A DNA stretch of 64,000 nucleotides from Paraburkholderia unamae (GTDB taxonomy: Bacteria; Pseudomonadota; Gammaproteobacteria; Burkholderiales; Burkholderiaceae). The notes beneath the pieces are model-generated. The model worked only from the letters and a program-made list of their open reading frames with translations. It had not been told where the DNA came from and searched no databases. The position numbers and the translations under genes are program-made. The stretch is from positions 62,001-126,000 of the forward strand of contig NZ_QLSU01000001.1 in assembly GCF_003268775.1 (NCBI RefSeq). Reading direction: 5' to 3'. Shown here in pieces: positions 17,581 to 26,386 of this stretch; the first letter of the stretch is position 1; every line of letters begins with the position of its first letter.

Positions 17581-19239
17581 ATGTCCGATACCCCACTCTC
17601 TCGTCATGTTCTCAACCGTCGGCGCGCCGCGCGCCGCCATGTCCGCCTCGTGGACGCCGCACTCACTCGCGCCTCGACCTACGCTCATCCGGCCGGGCAT
17701 GTCGTGCGCATCGAGACGCACATTTCCGTGGTGTATCTCGCCGGGAGGTACGCCTACAAGATCATGAAGCCCGTGGATTTCGGCTTCGTCGATTTCGTGC
17801 GGCTCGACGCGCGACGTCGTTGCTGCGAAGCTGAGATTCGTCTGAATGCGCCGTTCGCGGGTGCGATTTATCGCAACGTGTGTGCACTGTTTATAGACGG
17901 GAGGCGGTGCCGGCTCGGGCGCGGCAACGCAAAGGCGATTGACTACGCGGTGCGCATGCGGCGCTTCGACCAGTGCATGTTGTTCTCCAACTTGCTCGCG
18001 CAAGGTGAATTGAGCGCGGGCGATATCGATGCGGCCGCATCGAAGCTTGCCGAAAGCCATCGGCATGCGCGCCGCGCCGGGCGCGGAGCGCGGGCGGCCG
18101 CCGCACGCCTCGGTTCGGCGGCGCTGCTGCGCGAACAGGTGCTCGCGGCCCTCGCGCCGCTCGAAACAGACCCACGCACGGCACGCGTCGTGCGCGACGC
18201 CGGGTTGCGCGCCACCTGCGAAAGCGAACTCGCAAGACTTGCGGCGCACCTCGACGCGCGCCGTGCGAACGGCTTCGTGCGCGCCTGCCACGGCGACCTG
18301 CATCTCGACAACATCGTCCGCCACGGGCGGCATGCGCTGATGTTCGACTGCATCGAGTTCAGCGACGAACTGCGATGGATCGACGTGACCTGCGATCTCG
18401 CCTTCCTGCTGATGGACCTGCGCGCGCACGATCACACGGCGCACGCGCACCGGCTGCTCAACCGCTACCTCGAATCGACAGGCGATTTTGCGGGGCTCGC
18501 GGCGCTGCGGATCGATATCGTTTATCGCGCACTGGTGAGGGCCCTGGTGGCACTGCTCAAGGCGGGCCGGCCAGAACGCGAGGAAGAGAACAGGCGCGAA
18601 GGCAAATACTCGCGCTACCTGGCGCTGGCGGCCAACGAGGCGCGCGCCATACGCGAACACACGCCGTGGCTGCTGCTGTGTCACGGGTTTTCAGGTTCGG
18701 GAAAGTCCGTCGCGAGCCGCTCGTTAGCCGAGCGATGCGAAGTCGTGCGCGTTTCGAGCGATCTCGAACGCAAGCGCCCGGGACCGTTCGCCGCGCCCAT
18801 GCTCGACGCCCTGCCTGCAAGCGCCTACACGAAGGCCTCGGTCGATGCCCACTACGACCGCCTGGTCGCGCATGTGCGAGACGTATTGAATGCGGGCTAT
18901 ACCACGCTGGTCGATGCGACGTTTTTGAAGGCCGCGCATCGTGCGCGCTTCGCGGCGCTTGCGCGCGAGTTGAACCGGCCCATGCTGATCCTGAATTTCC
19001 ACGCGCCGCAGGCACGCCTGGCCGAACGAGTGGATGCCCGCGCGCGCGGACCGCGCGACGCCTCCGACGCGGGCGCCGACGTGCTGGCCGCACAAGTCTC
19101 CCAAGCCGACGCGCTCGATGCGCAAGAGCGCCTGCATGCCGTCGACCTCGACACCGACGTTCCGATCGAGGCCTTCTCTCGCGCGCAATGGTGGGCGCCG
19201 CTATTCGAGCGCATGCGCGCGGAGGATGGTGAGATTTGA
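17581..19239 (+). CDS. Aminoglycoside-phosphotransferase-like kinase fused to P-loop ATPase
   Basis: The protein has 552 residues from MSDTPLSRHVLNRRRAARR. The N-terminal half is an APH-type kinase: catalytic loop CHGDLHLDNI (237-245) and metal-binding FDCIEFSDELRWIDV. The C-terminal half has a Walker A GFSGSGKS near residue 370 and resembles gluconate-kinase or zeta-toxin-like P-loop kinases. This two-domain architecture (COG2187 plus COG0645) is common in proteobacteria, but its substrate is unknown. It probably phosphorylates a small molecule rather than giving antibiotic resistance. Upstream in-frame starts down to 17503 lack a convincing ribosome site. Confidence 0.8.
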   Translation: MSDTPLSRHVLNRRRAARRHVRLVDAALTRASTYAHPAGHVVRIETHISVVYLAGRYAYKIMKPVDFGFVDFVRLDARRRCCEAEIRLNAPFAGAIYRNVCALFIDGRRCRLGRGNAKAIDYAVRMRRFDQCMLFSNLLAQGELSAGDIDAAASKLAESHRHARRAGRGARAAAARLGSAALLREQVLAALAPLETDPRTARVVRDAGLRATCESELARLAAHLDARRANGFVRACHGDLHLDNIVRHGRHALMFDCIEFSDELRWIDVTCDLAFLLMDLRAHDHTAHAHRLLNRYLESTGDFAGLAALRIDIVYRALVRALVALLKAGRPEREEENRREGKYSRYLALAANEARAIREHTPWLLLCHGFSGSGKSVASRSLAERCEVVRVSSDLERKRPGPFAAPMLDALPASAYTKASVDAHYDRLVAHVRDVLNAGYTTLVDATFLKAAHRARFAALARELNRPMLILNFHAPQARLAERVDARARGPRDASDAGADVLAAQVSQADALDAQERLHAVDLDTDVPIEAFSRAQWWAPLFERMRAEDGEI

Positions 19240-19294
19240 CGTGGCAGCGGACTCATAATCCGCCGCCCGCGCCGAGTTCGCACACCCGGCGGGC

Positions 19295-19711
19295 TCACCG
19301 CTCCGCGAACGGCCGCACGAGCGGCCAGCGCAGCGTGGACGCCACCGGAAAGCGCGGCTTGCGGCCGGCCGGCGCGCGCCAGGGCTGCATGCGCGAGGCC
19401 ATTGCCGTGCACAGCGCGATCCCGTCCTCGCCATACAGGCGCTCCATGGCGTGATGGACAAGACCGGCGTCGAACCACAGCTTGAAGCGGCGGTGACACG
19501 TCCGGAAATCAGGATAGGACTCGGGCAACTTCGACCAGACCGAGCCGGTCGCCAGCACCCAAAGAATGCCGGCGAAAACGAGGCGGGGATTATGCGCGGG
19601 GCGCCCGCGGCGGCGACCATCGACGCGGACTTCGTGAAACATTGGCTCGATGCTGCGCCACTGCGCATCGGTCAGCTCCGGAGATATGCGGGAAGACATC
19701 TGATGATCCAT
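19295..19711 (-). CDS. IS5-type transposase N-terminal domain protein (stand-alone or remnant)
   Basis: The 138-residue protein starts MDHQMSSRISPELTDAQW. Residues 5-95 match the DUF4096 helix-turn-helix region of IS5-like transposases (ELTDAQWRSIEPMF, GRRRGRPAHNPR, ILWVLATGSVWSKLP, YPDFRTCHRRFKLW). After residue ~105 it changes to an unrelated Pro/Arg-rich tail, with no catalytic DDE domain downstream. An imperfect inverted repeat (GTGAGGTTAT and TTAGCCTCAC) lies at 19712-19750, but no matching partner was found on the other side. It is either a relic or a gene co-opted for DNA binding. It is not a mobile unit by itself. Confidence 0.6.
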   Translation of the reverse strand: MDHQMSSRISPELTDAQWRSIEPMFHEVRVDGRRRGRPAHNPRLVFAGILWVLATGSVWSKLPESYPDFRTCHRRFKLWFDAGLVHHAMERLYGEDGIALCTAMASRMQPWRAPAGRKPRFPVASTLRWPLVRPFAER

Positions 19712-19888
19712 GTGAGGTTATCTGACACAACATGACTAAATTAGCCTCACAACCCGCAAGAAAATATCGGACTATGCCTAAAATGGCCCGGCGGTCGCGA
19801 CACGCGCGCGCCGGCCGGGTGAGCCGAACTCGTGCACGCGGAACGTTGCGCTACACTGCGCCATCCCGGCAACGATGACGGATTCCCG

Positions 19889-20734
19889 ATGACGGCCACT
19901 CCCAGATCGAAAGCCCGGCGCGGGCGAATTCGCGTCGGCGTAGGCGGCTGGATCTATGCGCCCTGGCGCGGCGGCGCGTTCTACCCCGAAGGGCTCGCGC
20001 AACGCCGCGAACTGGAATACGCGAGCCGCCATCTCTCCACACTCGAAATCAACAGTACGTACTACGGCGCGCAGCGCCCCGAGAGCTTCACGCGCTGGCA
20101 CGACGAAACCCCCGACGATTTCGTGTTCTCGCTGAAGGCTCCGCGCTTTGCGATGAACCGGCGCGTGCTGGCCGAAGCCGGTGCCACGATCGCGCGCTTT
20201 CTGGGCGGCGGCGTGCTGAACCTGCGCGACAAGCTCGGCCCCATCAACTGGCAACTCACGCCGGGCAAGCGCTTCGATCCGGAGGACTACGCACGATTCC
20301 TCGACCTGCTCCCCGATCAAGCCGAAGGCCGCCCGCTGCGCCACGCGCTCGAAGTGCGCGACGAGAGCTTCTGTACGCCGGATTTCGTGGCGCTCGCGCG
20401 CGAGCGAAAAGCCGCCATCGTCGTCTCCGGCGATTCCGCCTACCCGCAGATCGCCGATGCGAGCGCGCCGTTCGTCTACGCGCGCATCATGGGGACGGAG
20501 CAGGATCACCCGCAGGGCTACACTTCCGCCGAGCTGGAGCGATGGGTCACCCGGGCACTCGCCTGGGCACACGGCGACACGCCCGACGACCTCGACACCT
20601 ACGCAAAACCGCTCGCCACGAAAACGGGACGCGACGTTTTTCTCTACGTCATCAGCGGTTTCAAGGAGCGCAATCCCGCTGCGGCGATGGCGCTGATCGA
20701 ACGCCTCGACGCGGCTTCGCAAGCGAGCCGATAG
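19889..20734 (+). CDS. DUF72 family protein
   Basis: The 281-residue protein starts MTATPRSKARRGRIRVGVGGW. DUF72 marks are GWIYAPWRGGAFYPEGLAQ, the NSTYYGAQRPESFTRWHDETP block and the late VYARIMGTEQDHPQGY and DVFLYVISGFKERNP. These proteins have a TIM-barrel fold of unknown activity, suspected to act on nucleic acids or sugars. An upstream GTG at 19832 is possible but lacks a better ribosome site. It lies on the same strand as the antiporter, 211 bases ahead of it. Confidence 0.85.
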   Translation: MTATPRSKARRGRIRVGVGGWIYAPWRGGAFYPEGLAQRRELEYASRHLSTLEINSTYYGAQRPESFTRWHDETPDDFVFSLKAPRFAMNRRVLAEAGATIARFLGGGVLNLRDKLGPINWQLTPGKRFDPEDYARFLDLLPDQAEGRPLRHALEVRDESFCTPDFVALARERKAAIVVSGDSAYPQIADASAPFVYARIMGTEQDHPQGYTSAELERWVTRALAWAHGDTPDDLDTYAKPLATKTGRDVFLYVISGFKERNPAAAMALIERLDAASQASR

Positions 20735-20872
20735 CGGCCGCGCGCATTCGATCATCGCGCCCCCGAAAAACGCGCTCGCGCCCCGCGCGAATGCCGTTTC
20801 GGGGTCGGTTCCGCCGCTCATCCGGTACGTAAAAGGCGGTAATGACGTGGTCTTTGCACCATCAGCCAAACC

Positions 20873-20922
20873 TTGATGTACATCAATTGGAAATGGTGCA
20901 ACGCAGCGAGATACTCACAGCG
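20873..20922 (+). promoter_or_regulatory. FNR/Anr-type class II promoter of the antiporter gene
   Basis: TTGATGTACATCAA at 20873-20886 is a perfect 10/10 match to the FNR/Anr consensus TTGAT-N4-ATCAA. A -10-like GATACT lies at 20910-20915. The predicted start near 20921-20922 puts the box centre at about -41.5 to -42, the class II activation position. The antiporter start codon follows ~25 bases later. The geometry strongly suggests oxygen-controlled activation. Confidence 0.75.
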
Positions 20923-20945
20923 CCGCACCACGGAGTTTCCAGTCT

Positions 20946-22253
20946 TTGCAAACCGCAATCGAGTTCACCATCCGAGCCGGCGTCTTGCTGCTCGTCATTT
21001 CGCTCTGCCACGCGCTCACACAGCGATTCCGCCTCTCCGATTCGTTCGGCCTGACCGGCGCGGGCGTGTTATGCGGCTTCGGCTATCTCGCTTTACAGCA
21101 CTTCGCGCCGGGCTTCACCACCACGACCGTCGTGCCGTTTCTGACGCCCTCGCTGCCGCCGGAGGCCTATCTCTGGATCTTCCTGCCGCCCATTCTTTTC
21201 GACGCGGCCTTGCAGGTCGACACGCGCGGCTTTCTCGCCGATCTCGCGCCCATCCTCGTGCTCGCGATCGGCGCGGTCGTGGCCGCCGCGGCGGGCGTCG
21301 GGTTCGCCACGTGGGTGAGCAGCGGCGAAAGCCTGATCGTCTGCCTGCTGCTTGGCGCCATCGTCAGTACGACGGATCCTTCCACCGTCATCGCGCTCTT
21401 TCGCAGCAGCGGCGCGCCCGAGCGGCTGATCCGCCTGATCGAGGGCGAAAGCCTTCTGAACGACGCCGCCGCCATCGCCATCTCCACGCTGCTCACCGGC
21501 GCGCTCGTGCTCGCGCCGTCCAGCGCACCCGCGCACGGTCATCCGCTTGCGGCCTTCCTCGTTTCGCTCGTCGGCGGCTGCGCGTTCGGCGCGCTCGCGG
21601 GTGCGTTGTTCGTCGCCGTGTCCAGCGCGCTGCGCAGCCTGCCGTTTTCCGAGTACGCGCTCTCGCTCGCGCTGCCTACCCTGCTCTATCCCTGTGCGGA
21701 ACAGGGCTTGCATGTTTCCGGCGTCGCCGCCGTGGTGTGCGCGGGCCTCGCCGCCAACCGGCTGATGCGAACGCGGCGTGCCGCCGCGAGCCTCGACCTG
21801 TTTCGCCAGCTATGGTCCTACCAGGCCGGCATTGCCTCGGCCGCCGTTTTTCTGCTGGCCTCCGCCCGCGTACCGAGCCTGCTCGACAACCTCCACGCGC
21901 GCGAAATCCTTCCGCTCGCCCTGGCGCTGGTGGCCGCGATATTGAGCCGATTCGGCATCCTTACTATCTGCCTGCCGCTTCTGAGCCGCTTCAGGATATG
22001 CGAGCCGCTGCCACGCGCGCATCAATGGTTGATTGCATGGGGCGGCGTGCGCGGCCCCGTCACCCTCACGCTCGCGATCTGCGTTGCGCGCAACGAAGCG
22101 CTTTCCGCCGATACGCGCGCATTCGCCGCCACCATGGCCGCCGCCTTCGTGCTGCTGAACCTGCTCTGCAACGGCCTCACGCTGGGGCGCGTCTCGCGCT
22201 GGCTCGGCATCGCGCGCCGGCCCGAGGAAGAGGCGCTGCACCCCGAACGATGA
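20946..22253 (+). CDS. Cation:proton antiporter (CPA1, Na+/H+ exchanger family)
   Basis: The 435-residue inner-membrane protein begins at TTG 20946, with CGGAG upstream. About 12 membrane segments are visible. CPA1 marks are WIFLPPILFDAALQVD, the discontinuous helix LLGAIVSTTDPSTVIALF with its ion-binding Asp region, EGESLLNDAAAIAI (ND motif) and GGVRGPVTLTLAI. It exchanges Na+ or K+ for H+ and controls internal pH. The FNR-type promoter suggests use when oxygen is low and the proton motive force falls. It converges on the TetR gene, with 15 bases between stops. Confidence 0.88.
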   Translation: MQTAIEFTIRAGVLLLVISLCHALTQRFRLSDSFGLTGAGVLCGFGYLALQHFAPGFTTTTVVPFLTPSLPPEAYLWIFLPPILFDAALQVDTRGFLADLAPILVLAIGAVVAAAAGVGFATWVSSGESLIVCLLLGAIVSTTDPSTVIALFRSSGAPERLIRLIEGESLLNDAAAIAISTLLTGALVLAPSSAPAHGHPLAAFLVSLVGGCAFGALAGALFVAVSSALRSLPFSEYALSLALPTLLYPCAEQGLHVSGVAAVVCAGLAANRLMRTRRAAASLDLFRQLWSYQAGIASAAVFLLASARVPSLLDNLHAREILPLALALVAAILSRFGILTICLPLLSRFRICEPLPRAHQWLIAWGGVRGPVTLTLAICVARNEALSADTRAFAATMAAAFVLLNLLCNGLTLGRVSRWLGIARRPEEEALHPER

Positions 22254-22268
22254 AGCCAGGCTCGGGCG

Positions 22269-22910
22269 CTATCCGGTGTGCTCGGTCCACAATAGATAAC
22301 CGATCACCGCACGCGTGACGCGCGCCTCCAGCGCGTCGGCGTCGGTCTCACCGCGTTCGCCGGCCGCATCGACCATGCCGCGCACGATGGCGATCACGTC
22401 ATAGGCCGCGGTCGGCCGGTCGCTCAGTCGCGGCGCGTCGGCAAGGCCGAACACCTGAACGAGCGTGGCATGAATCCGCTCGCTCACGCGTGCGTCGCGC
22501 TCGCCCAGCGGCAGGCGGCGTTCCTCGAAATCGAGCAGACGCGCCAGTTCCGGGCGCTGCATCTGATGCGCCACCGCCGCGCGAATCAGCATGCGCAGCC
22601 CCGCCTCGCAACTCGAAGCGGCGGCGGCCGCCTCGACCTCGGCGAGCAGCGGTGCGCTTTCGCGCTCGATCAGCGCGGCGGTGAGCGCGTCGCGGTTCGG
22701 GAAGTATTGATAGAGGGAGCCGACGCTCACGCCCGCGCGAGCCGCGATGGCGTTCGTGGTGTAACCGCCAAGGCCCGCGCTTTCAAGAATGCGGGCGGCG
22801 GCTTCGAGGATCGCCTCGACGGTGGCGGCGGAGCGGCGCTGCACAGGCTGCTTGCGCGCGTCGAGCGCGGCCGGGCGGCGGGCTGCGCGTGTCGTTCGGG
22901 ATGGAGGCAT
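22269..22910 (-). CDS. TetR-family transcriptional regulator
   Basis: The 213-residue protein starts MPPSRTTRAARRPAALDARKQ; longer in-frame starts up to 22997 add a poor leader. The TetR DNA-binding domain is clear at residues ~28-75: AATVEAILEAAARILESAG, TTNAIAARAGVSVGSLYQYFPNRDAL. The C-terminal ligand domain is helical (LIRAAVAHQMQRPELARLLDFEERR) and resembles AcrR-like regulators. It has no obvious partner gene. The nearest divergent sequence upstream is a 149-base gap before rpoN's stop, so autoregulation is the default guess. Confidence 0.88.
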   Translation of the reverse strand: MPPSRTTRAARRPAALDARKQPVQRRSAATVEAILEAAARILESAGLGGYTTNAIAARAGVSVGSLYQYFPNRDALTAALIERESAPLLAEVEAAAAASSCEAGLRMLIRAAVAHQMQRPELARLLDFEERRLPLGERDARVSERIHATLVQVFGLADAPRLSDRPTAAYDVIAIVRGMVDAAGERGETDADALEARVTRAVIGYLLWTEHTG

Positions 22911-23059
22911 GGCGGGCAATCGGGCGTCGAATATGAGCAATGGCTCGTATTCTAGCGGCGCCAGGGCGGCGCGCGTTACGTGACGCACTGCCCGCACGTC
23001 ACGTAACGCCGGTCAACGCGCCGCACACCTCCCCCCGCCTTCCGGCACACAGCAGCACT

Positions 23060-24595
23060 TCAAATCTGGCGGCGCATCTCCGCGGCCGGCAGCTTCATCA
23101 TCTGCCGATACTTCGTGACTGTGCGGCGCGCCACCTGCACACCCTGCTTTTCGAGCTCCTGCGTGAGGATGACGTCCGAAAGCGGGTCGCGCGGATCTTC
23201 GGCGTCGATCATCTCCTTGATGAGCGCGCGCACCGCCGCCGCCGAGCAGGTGCCGCCCGTGCGCGTTTCCAGCTCGCGCGGGAAGAAGCGCTTGAACTCG
23301 AAAATGCCGCGCGGCGTGGCCATGTACTTGTTGCCGGTCGCGCGCGAAACGGTGGATTCGTGCAGGCCCAGTTCGTCGGCCACGTCGCGCAGCAGCATGG
23401 GCCGTAACGCGATTTCGCCGTACTGGAAGAACGCCTTCTGGCGCGCGACGATGCACTCGCCCACGCGCAGGATGGTTTCGCAGCGCTTGTGAGCGTTGCG
23501 GATCAGCCAGCGCGCTTCCTGGAGTTGCTGCGCGAGCGGCGAGCGGCTCGTCTGGTCCGAGCGCGCAAACATCTCGGCATAAAGCTTGTGGATGCGCGCG
23601 CGCGGCTCGATCGCCGGATTCACGCTCACGACCCACTTGCCGCGCACCTGGCGCACGATCACGTCCGGGACAACGTAACCGCCGTCCGCGCGGCCGTAGT
23701 GGTTGCCGGGCTTCGGATCGAGGCGGCGCACGAGGGCGATGGCGGCCTGTAGCGAGGCCGCGTCGCAGCCGAGCTGGCGCTGAAGCTCGCCGTGCTCGCG
23801 GCGCGCGAGGCGTTCGAGATGCTGCGAAACGATCTGCATGGCCAGTTCGCGATGCGGCGTGCCCGAAGGCATCGCGTCCAGTTGCAGCGAGAGACATTCT
23901 GCGAGCGAACGCGCGCCGATGCCCGGGCGATCGAGCGTCTGCACCACGCGCAAGGCCACGCGCAGACGGTCTTCGTCGAGCCCTTCGCCCGCGCCATCGA
24001 CTTCGGCAAGATCGGCAAAGTCCTGACGCAGATAGCCGTCGTCGTCGAGCGCCTCGATCACCACCTGCGTCGCGATCCGGTCCAGGTCGTCGAGCGGCGA
24101 GAGGCGCAGCGTCTCGTGCAACTGCTCGCGCAGCGTGAGCGGTACGCGCACCCAGTCGGAGGCGTCGGAGTCGCCGTCCTCGCCACGATAGCTCGTCGAG
24201 CGCAGCGCGGCCGGTGACGGCAGTTCAGCCGTATAGCCGGAGCCTTCGTCGCTATAGGGCGCATCGCTGTAGTTCGCGTCGCTTTCGGCGTAGGGGCCGG
24301 CGTCCTGCGGCATGCCGCTTTCCAGGCCGCCATCGACCGCGCCCTCCGTCGCCATGGCGGGCACTTCGGGCGTGCCCGCAGCCGCGGCGCCAATGCCGGC
24401 CGCGCCTTCCGCGGCTTCGGCCGCCTCGCCGGTTTCCGAGGCGGGCGGAACGTACTCAAGGAACGGATTCGTATCGAGCGCCTCGCGCAACTCCTGCTGG
24501 AATTCCAGCGACGACAGTTGCAGCAGCCGCACGGCCTGCTGAAGGCGTGGCGTGAGCGCCAGATGCTGGCGCGCGTGTAACGCGATGGAAGGCAT
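23060..24595 (-). CDS. rpoN: RNA polymerase sigma-54 factor (additional copy)
   Basis: The 511-residue protein starts MPSIALHARQHLALTPRLQQAVRLLQ (region I, Gln-rich). An acidic, Ala/Gly-rich linker follows (~55-140). The core-binding and helix-turn-helix regions are present (GLHESTVSRATGNKYM), and the RpoN box reads ARRTVTKYRQ, one or two residues off the usual ARRTVAKYRE. It binds -24/-12 promoters and needs an AAA+ activator. The usual chromosomal neighbours (lptB, raiA, ptsN) are absent, so this is probably an rpoN2 on a secondary replicon. It diverges from a BON gene carrying a -24/-12 promoter. Confidence 0.93.
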   Translation of the reverse strand: MPSIALHARQHLALTPRLQQAVRLLQLSSLEFQQELREALDTNPFLEYVPPASETGEAAEAAEGAAGIGAAAAGTPEVPAMATEGAVDGGLESGMPQDAGPYAESDANYSDAPYSDEGSGYTAELPSPAALRSTSYRGEDGDSDASDWVRVPLTLREQLHETLRLSPLDDLDRIATQVVIEALDDDGYLRQDFADLAEVDGAGEGLDEDRLRVALRVVQTLDRPGIGARSLAECLSLQLDAMPSGTPHRELAMQIVSQHLERLARREHGELQRQLGCDAASLQAAIALVRRLDPKPGNHYGRADGGYVVPDVIVRQVRGKWVVSVNPAIEPRARIHKLYAEMFARSDQTSRSPLAQQLQEARWLIRNAHKRCETILRVGECIVARQKAFFQYGEIALRPMLLRDVADELGLHESTVSRATGNKYMATPRGIFEFKRFFPRELETRTGGTCSAAAVRALIKEMIDAEDPRDPLSDVILTQELEKQGVQVARRTVTKYRQMMKLPAAEMRRQI

Positions 24596-24903
24596 GGCGA
24601 TCCCGTTTGTGTTGATTGAAGTGATGGGCCCCTTCATGCAACACCCATGCCAGTTTTTCCAACACCCTGTTTTGAAACGGGATCGGCATTTGCAACGCAT
24701 GCCAGGCGGGTGTCTTTTCCGACCCCGAACGGGCGCTTTTTACAAACGTGCGGAAAAATTGTGTCACGTCCCGGCGTGGCGAACGGCGGCCCCGCACCGT
24801 GCCTGCGATCCCGCATTGTGGGCAGCGTCCGCGCCTGCCGGCCGGCTTTCAGCGGGCCGCGCGGGAAGCCGCAACGCTGGCGAAGGCCGCCGCGGGCATG
24901 CCG

Positions 24904-24930
24904 CGGCACGCACCTTGCGGAAGAAGGGGC
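24904..24930 (+). promoter_or_regulatory. Sigma-54 (-24/-12) promoter of the BON gene
   Basis: CGGCACG-CACC-TTGCG at 24904-24919 keeps the invariant GG (24905-24906) and GC (24917-24918) exactly 10 bases apart, and matches the consensus TGGCACG-N4-TTGCW at all but the first and last positions. The start would fall near 24930, 27 bases before the BON ATG. It lies in the 361-base gap between rpoN and the BON gene, which leaves room for an enhancer-binding protein. Confidence 0.6.
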
Positions 24931-24956
24931 CGACCACAACCAGAAAGGGAGTCGCC

Positions 24957-25316
24957 ATGAAGCGCATCCACATCCTCAAGACCGCGGCGGGCGCCGCCTG
25001 CATGACCTTCGCACTCGTCGCCGGTGCGCAGACCACGACGAACGGCGCGACGAACAGCGCGGCGCCTGCGGGCAGCTCGGAATCCGTGGGCCAGCACGTT
25101 GACGACGCAACCATCACCACCAAGGTCAAGGCCGAGTTGCTCGGCGCGAAGAACGTCAAGTCCGAGCACATCCACGTGAAGACCCGCAAGGGCGTGGTCT
25201 CCCTCACGGGCACGGTGCCGAGCGCCGAGGACCGCGACAACGCCAAACAGGTCGTGGAGGGCGTCTCGGGCGTGTCCTCGGTGAAGAACCACCTGAAGGT
25301 CTCGGCGGCGAGCTGA
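24957..25316 (+). CDS. Periplasmic BON-domain protein
   Basis: The 119-residue protein starts behind AAAGGGAG. It carries a signal peptide (MKRIHILKTAAGAACMTFALVAGAQ) and a linker rich in Thr, Asn, Ala and Ser. One BON domain covers residues ~50-115: VDDATITTKVKAELLGAKNVKS, VKTRKGVVSLTGTV, AKQVVEGVSGVSSVKNHLKV. BON proteins (OsmY-like) are periplasmic and often induced by osmotic or envelope stress; they are thought to bind phospholipid or carbohydrate. The upstream -24/-12 promoter and the divergent rpoN suggest sigma-54 control. The stop converges on the aldo/keto reductase gene, 17 bases away. Confidence 0.9.
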   Translation: MKRIHILKTAAGAACMTFALVAGAQTTTNGATNSAAPAGSSESVGQHVDDATITTKVKAELLGAKNVKSEHIHVKTRKGVVSLTGTVPSAEDRDNAKQVVEGVSGVSSVKNHLKVSAAS

Positions 25317-25333
25317 TGCGCGCCCCGCCCGCC

Positions 25334-26386
25334 TCAATCCTCGTCGCGCTGTGATTGCCTGAGCTGCGCGCGCCGGGCTTCGCCCTGGCGCGCCAGCATC
25401 CAGCCCGGATACTCCGCGGGCAAGCCGCTCACGTCGTCGAGCACGCCGAGTTCCTCGACGCTGAGCTTCACCTTCGTCGCGGCGATGTTGTCGTCGAGCT
25501 GGTCGGTGCGCTTCGCGCCGACGATCACCGAGGTGACCACGCGCTGATGCAGCAACCAGGACAGCGCGATCTGCGCGACGGACACGCCCTTGTTCTGCGC
25601 GATCTGCCGCATGGCGTCCACGCAATCCCACGCGCGCTCGCGATTCACGGGCGGGAAATCGAAAGTCGTGCGGCGGCTGCCCGCTTCGCCTTGCTGCTCG
25701 CGTCCGTATTTGCCGCTCAACAAGCCGCCCGCAAGCGGACTCCAGACCATCAGCCCGAGCCCTTCGCTCTCCAGCATGGGCGCGAGTTCGCGCTCCAGAT
25801 CGCGCCCGGCGATCGTGTAATAAGCCTGGAGCGACTCGAAGCGCGCAAGCCCTTCGCGCTGCGCAATGCCGAGCGCCTTGACGATCTGCCACGCGGCCCA
25901 GTTCGAGACACCCGCATAGCGCACGTGCCCCTGGCGCACGAGCGTGTCGAGCGCGCGCACGGTTTCCTCGATCGGCGTGGCGGGATCGAACGCATGAATC
26001 TGGTACAGGTCGATGTGATCGAGTTGCAGACGCTTCAGGCTCGCCTTCACGCCGTCCATGATGTGATAGCGTGTGGCGCCGCGCTCGTTGGGCGAGGTGC
26101 CCATTTCGCCGAACACCTTGGTCGCGATCACCACCTGCTCGCGCGGGACCTTGAGATTCTTGAGCGCCTGGCCGGTGATCTGCTCGGAAACGCCTTGCGA
26201 GTAGACATCGGCCGTGTCGATGAAATTGATGCCCGCGTCGAGCGCGCGGCCGACCAGGCGCTCGGCGTCGGCCTGCTGGAGGTCGCCGATCTGGCTCCAG
26301 ATGCCGGCGCCGCCGCCGAACGTCATCGTGCCGAGGCAAAGTTCCGAAACGAACAGGCCGGTGCGGCCCAGTGGGTTGTAACGCAT
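25334..26386 (-). CDS. Aldo/keto reductase
   Basis: The 350-residue protein starts MRYNPLGRTGLFVSELCLGTMTFG. The AKR catalytic residues are visible: Asp and Tyr in FIDTADVYSQG, Lys in VIATKVFG, and His in YQIHAFD. The cofactor part is VTSVIVGAKRTDQLDDNI. It is an NADPH-dependent reductase of small aldehydes or ketones, similar in size and motifs to YajO/IolS-type enzymes. No pathway context is present. It diverges from lhr across 261 bases, which I could not resolve into promoters. Confidence 0.9.
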   Translation of the reverse strand: MRYNPLGRTGLFVSELCLGTMTFGGGAGIWSQIGDLQQADAERLVGRALDAGINFIDTADVYSQGVSEQITGQALKNLKVPREQVVIATKVFGEMGTSPNERGATRYHIMDGVKASLKRLQLDHIDLYQIHAFDPATPIEETVRALDTLVRQGHVRYAGVSNWAAWQIVKALGIAQREGLARFESLQAYYTIAGRDLERELAPMLESEGLGLMVWSPLAGGLLSGKYGREQQGEAGSRRTTFDFPPVNRERAWDCVDAMRQIAQNKGVSVAQIALSWLLHQRVVTSVIVGAKRTDQLDDNIAATKVKLSVEELGVLDDVSGLPAEYPGWMLARQGEARRAQLRQSQRDED

